From Rudanella sp. (GTDB taxonomy: Bacteria > Bacteroidota > Bacteroidia > Cytophagales > Spirosomataceae): a stretch of 5,252 nt of DNA. Numbering within the stretch: the first letter of the stretch is position 1; the number at the start of each line of letters is the position of its first letter. A program made the position numbers and the translations under genes. The stretch spans positions 1 to 5,252 of the forward strand of contig JAJAYX010000209.1 of the NCBI GenBank assembly GCA_026785985.1, written 5' to 3'. Below the pieces are notes generated by a model. It saw only the letters and a list, made by a program, of their open reading frames with translations, had not been told where the DNA came from and did no database searches. This document shows positions 4,640 through 5,252 of the stretch, in pieces.

Positions 4640-5252
4640 TTGCTGCTCTCGTGCGGGGCTAATCCGCGCCAGCAAACACACATTCCGGCTTTGCCGATGG
4701 GTAGCGATAGTTCCCGCACGGAGGCTACACTTCGTTCGCTGACTCGTGCCATCAACCAGTCGTCGTCGGCATCGGCCTATGCCAAACGAGCCAGAATCTA
4801 TTTAGAAACTGGTCGCTCGAAAGAAGCCCTGACTGACATTGACGAAGCTATCAGCCGCAATAATACCGAAGGGTCTTATTTTCTCATTAGAGCACAAGTC
4901 TTGCGGGTTCTCAAATTACCGCAAAAAGCACTTGATAACGCGCAACGAGCCGAGATTCTGGGAGCCGATACCCCCGAATTATACACTCTGCTGGCCGATG
5001 TATGGCAACAACAAAACCAGTTTGCCAAAGCTCGTTTATGCCTTGCCAAAGCCTTACAAATGGCTCCCTATGATGGAGAAGCGTACTTTTTTAATGGAAT
5101 TATTACGGCCAAACAGGGCGATACCACGCAGGCGTTGTCGCTCTATCAGCAATCACTGAAGCTGAAACCCCGTTATTTGGAAACATACAATCAACTGGCA
5201 GCCGTCTATCGGTCGCTGGGCGATTTGGGGTCAGCCCTGGCCTATAATGAGC
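4568..5252 (+). CDS. TPR-repeat lipoprotein (3' truncated by window)
   Basis: The frame is open from 4466 to the window edge. From the GTG at 4568 it encodes 228 residues before the cut. A hydrophobic stretch (about 13-27) ends in the lipobox LLSC with Cys29 followed by GAN, so the protein should be lipidated and exported to the outer or inner membrane. The n-region has no positive charge, which is unusual. After a Ser/Thr-rich linker come tandem tetratricopeptide repeats at about 66-99, 100-134, 135-168, 169-202 and 203 onward. They show the usual pattern (for example AYFFNGIITAKQGDTTQALSLYQQSLKLKP), so the mature part is probably a superhelical protein-binding scaffold. Partners are unknown. 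An alternative GTG at 4478 would add 30 residues encoded by tandem repeats and place the lipobox at Cys59, which is long for a lipoprotein. That start is less likely but not excluded. The gene follows the methyltransferase by 117 bases. Confidence 0.85.
   Translation, partial: MAYCWISTLSTSISALTISFTLSLLLLSCGANPRQQTHIPALPMGSDSSRTEATLRSLTRAINQSSSASAYAKRARIYLETGRSKEALTDIDEAISRNNTEGSYFLIRAQVLRVLKLPQKALDNAQRAEILGADTPELYTLLADVWQQQNQFAKARLCLAKALQMAPYDGEAYFFNGIITAKQGDTTQALSLYQQSLKLKPRYLETYNQLAAVYRSLGDLGSALAYNE

Noticed and set aside
4344..4755. Minus-strand open frames across the repeat, rich in ALS/QPPL and STSVAAF units
   Set aside because: They are open because the repeat lacks stop codons in several frames. 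They overlap the methyltransferase end and the TPR gene and show no family features.

Overview
The window looks like a chromosomal segment from a Bacteroidota bacterium, most likely order Cytophagales and close to Spirosoma. The reasons are a DUF3822 protein (a family known essentially from Bacteroidota), a TAnnTTTG-type -7 promoter box, little sign of Shine-Dalgarno sequences, frequent TTG/GTG starts, and moderate G+C. This placement is inference from gene families and style, not from a search.

Layout. Positions 1-66 are the last codons of a plus-strand gene, closed by a very long intrinsic terminator (81-157). Positions 170-884 (minus) hold a badly broken gene for a secreted protein of about 236 residues. 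It has a stop right after the signal peptide, two single-base indels and a 4-bp tandem duplication. Positions 1110-1274 (plus) encode a 54-residue two-helix membrane protein of the Lmo0937 family. A nested inverted repeat at 1311-1395 separates it from the convergent minus-strand cluster NUDIX (3457-2954) -> DUF3822 (2905-2015) -> coaD (1943-1476), which is probably one operon read from a TAnnTTTG promoter at 3484-3491. Divergent from that cluster, a stand-alone RlmI-like SAM methyltransferase occupies 3560-4450. It is followed by a TPR lipoprotein (4568 to beyond the right edge).

How the genes relate. CoaD makes dephospho-CoA. The Nudix enzyme is probably a nucleotide or house-cleaning hydrolase whose substrate cannot be read from sequence, and DUF3822 has no established function. 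Co-transcription of the three is likely, but a shared pathway is not shown.

The most notable structure is not a gene. Two intergenic loci (about 1951-2026 and 4468-4639) are built from the same degenerate 8-nt unit, GWGYGAWW, arranged as inverted repeats. Both run into coding sequence: one supplies the stop region of DUF3822 and a stem 7 nt before the coaD start, and the other encodes the lipoprotein's signal peptide. I saw no CRISPR array, transposase, phage gene, toxin-antitoxin pair, tRNA or rRNA, and no recognisable new multi-gene system.
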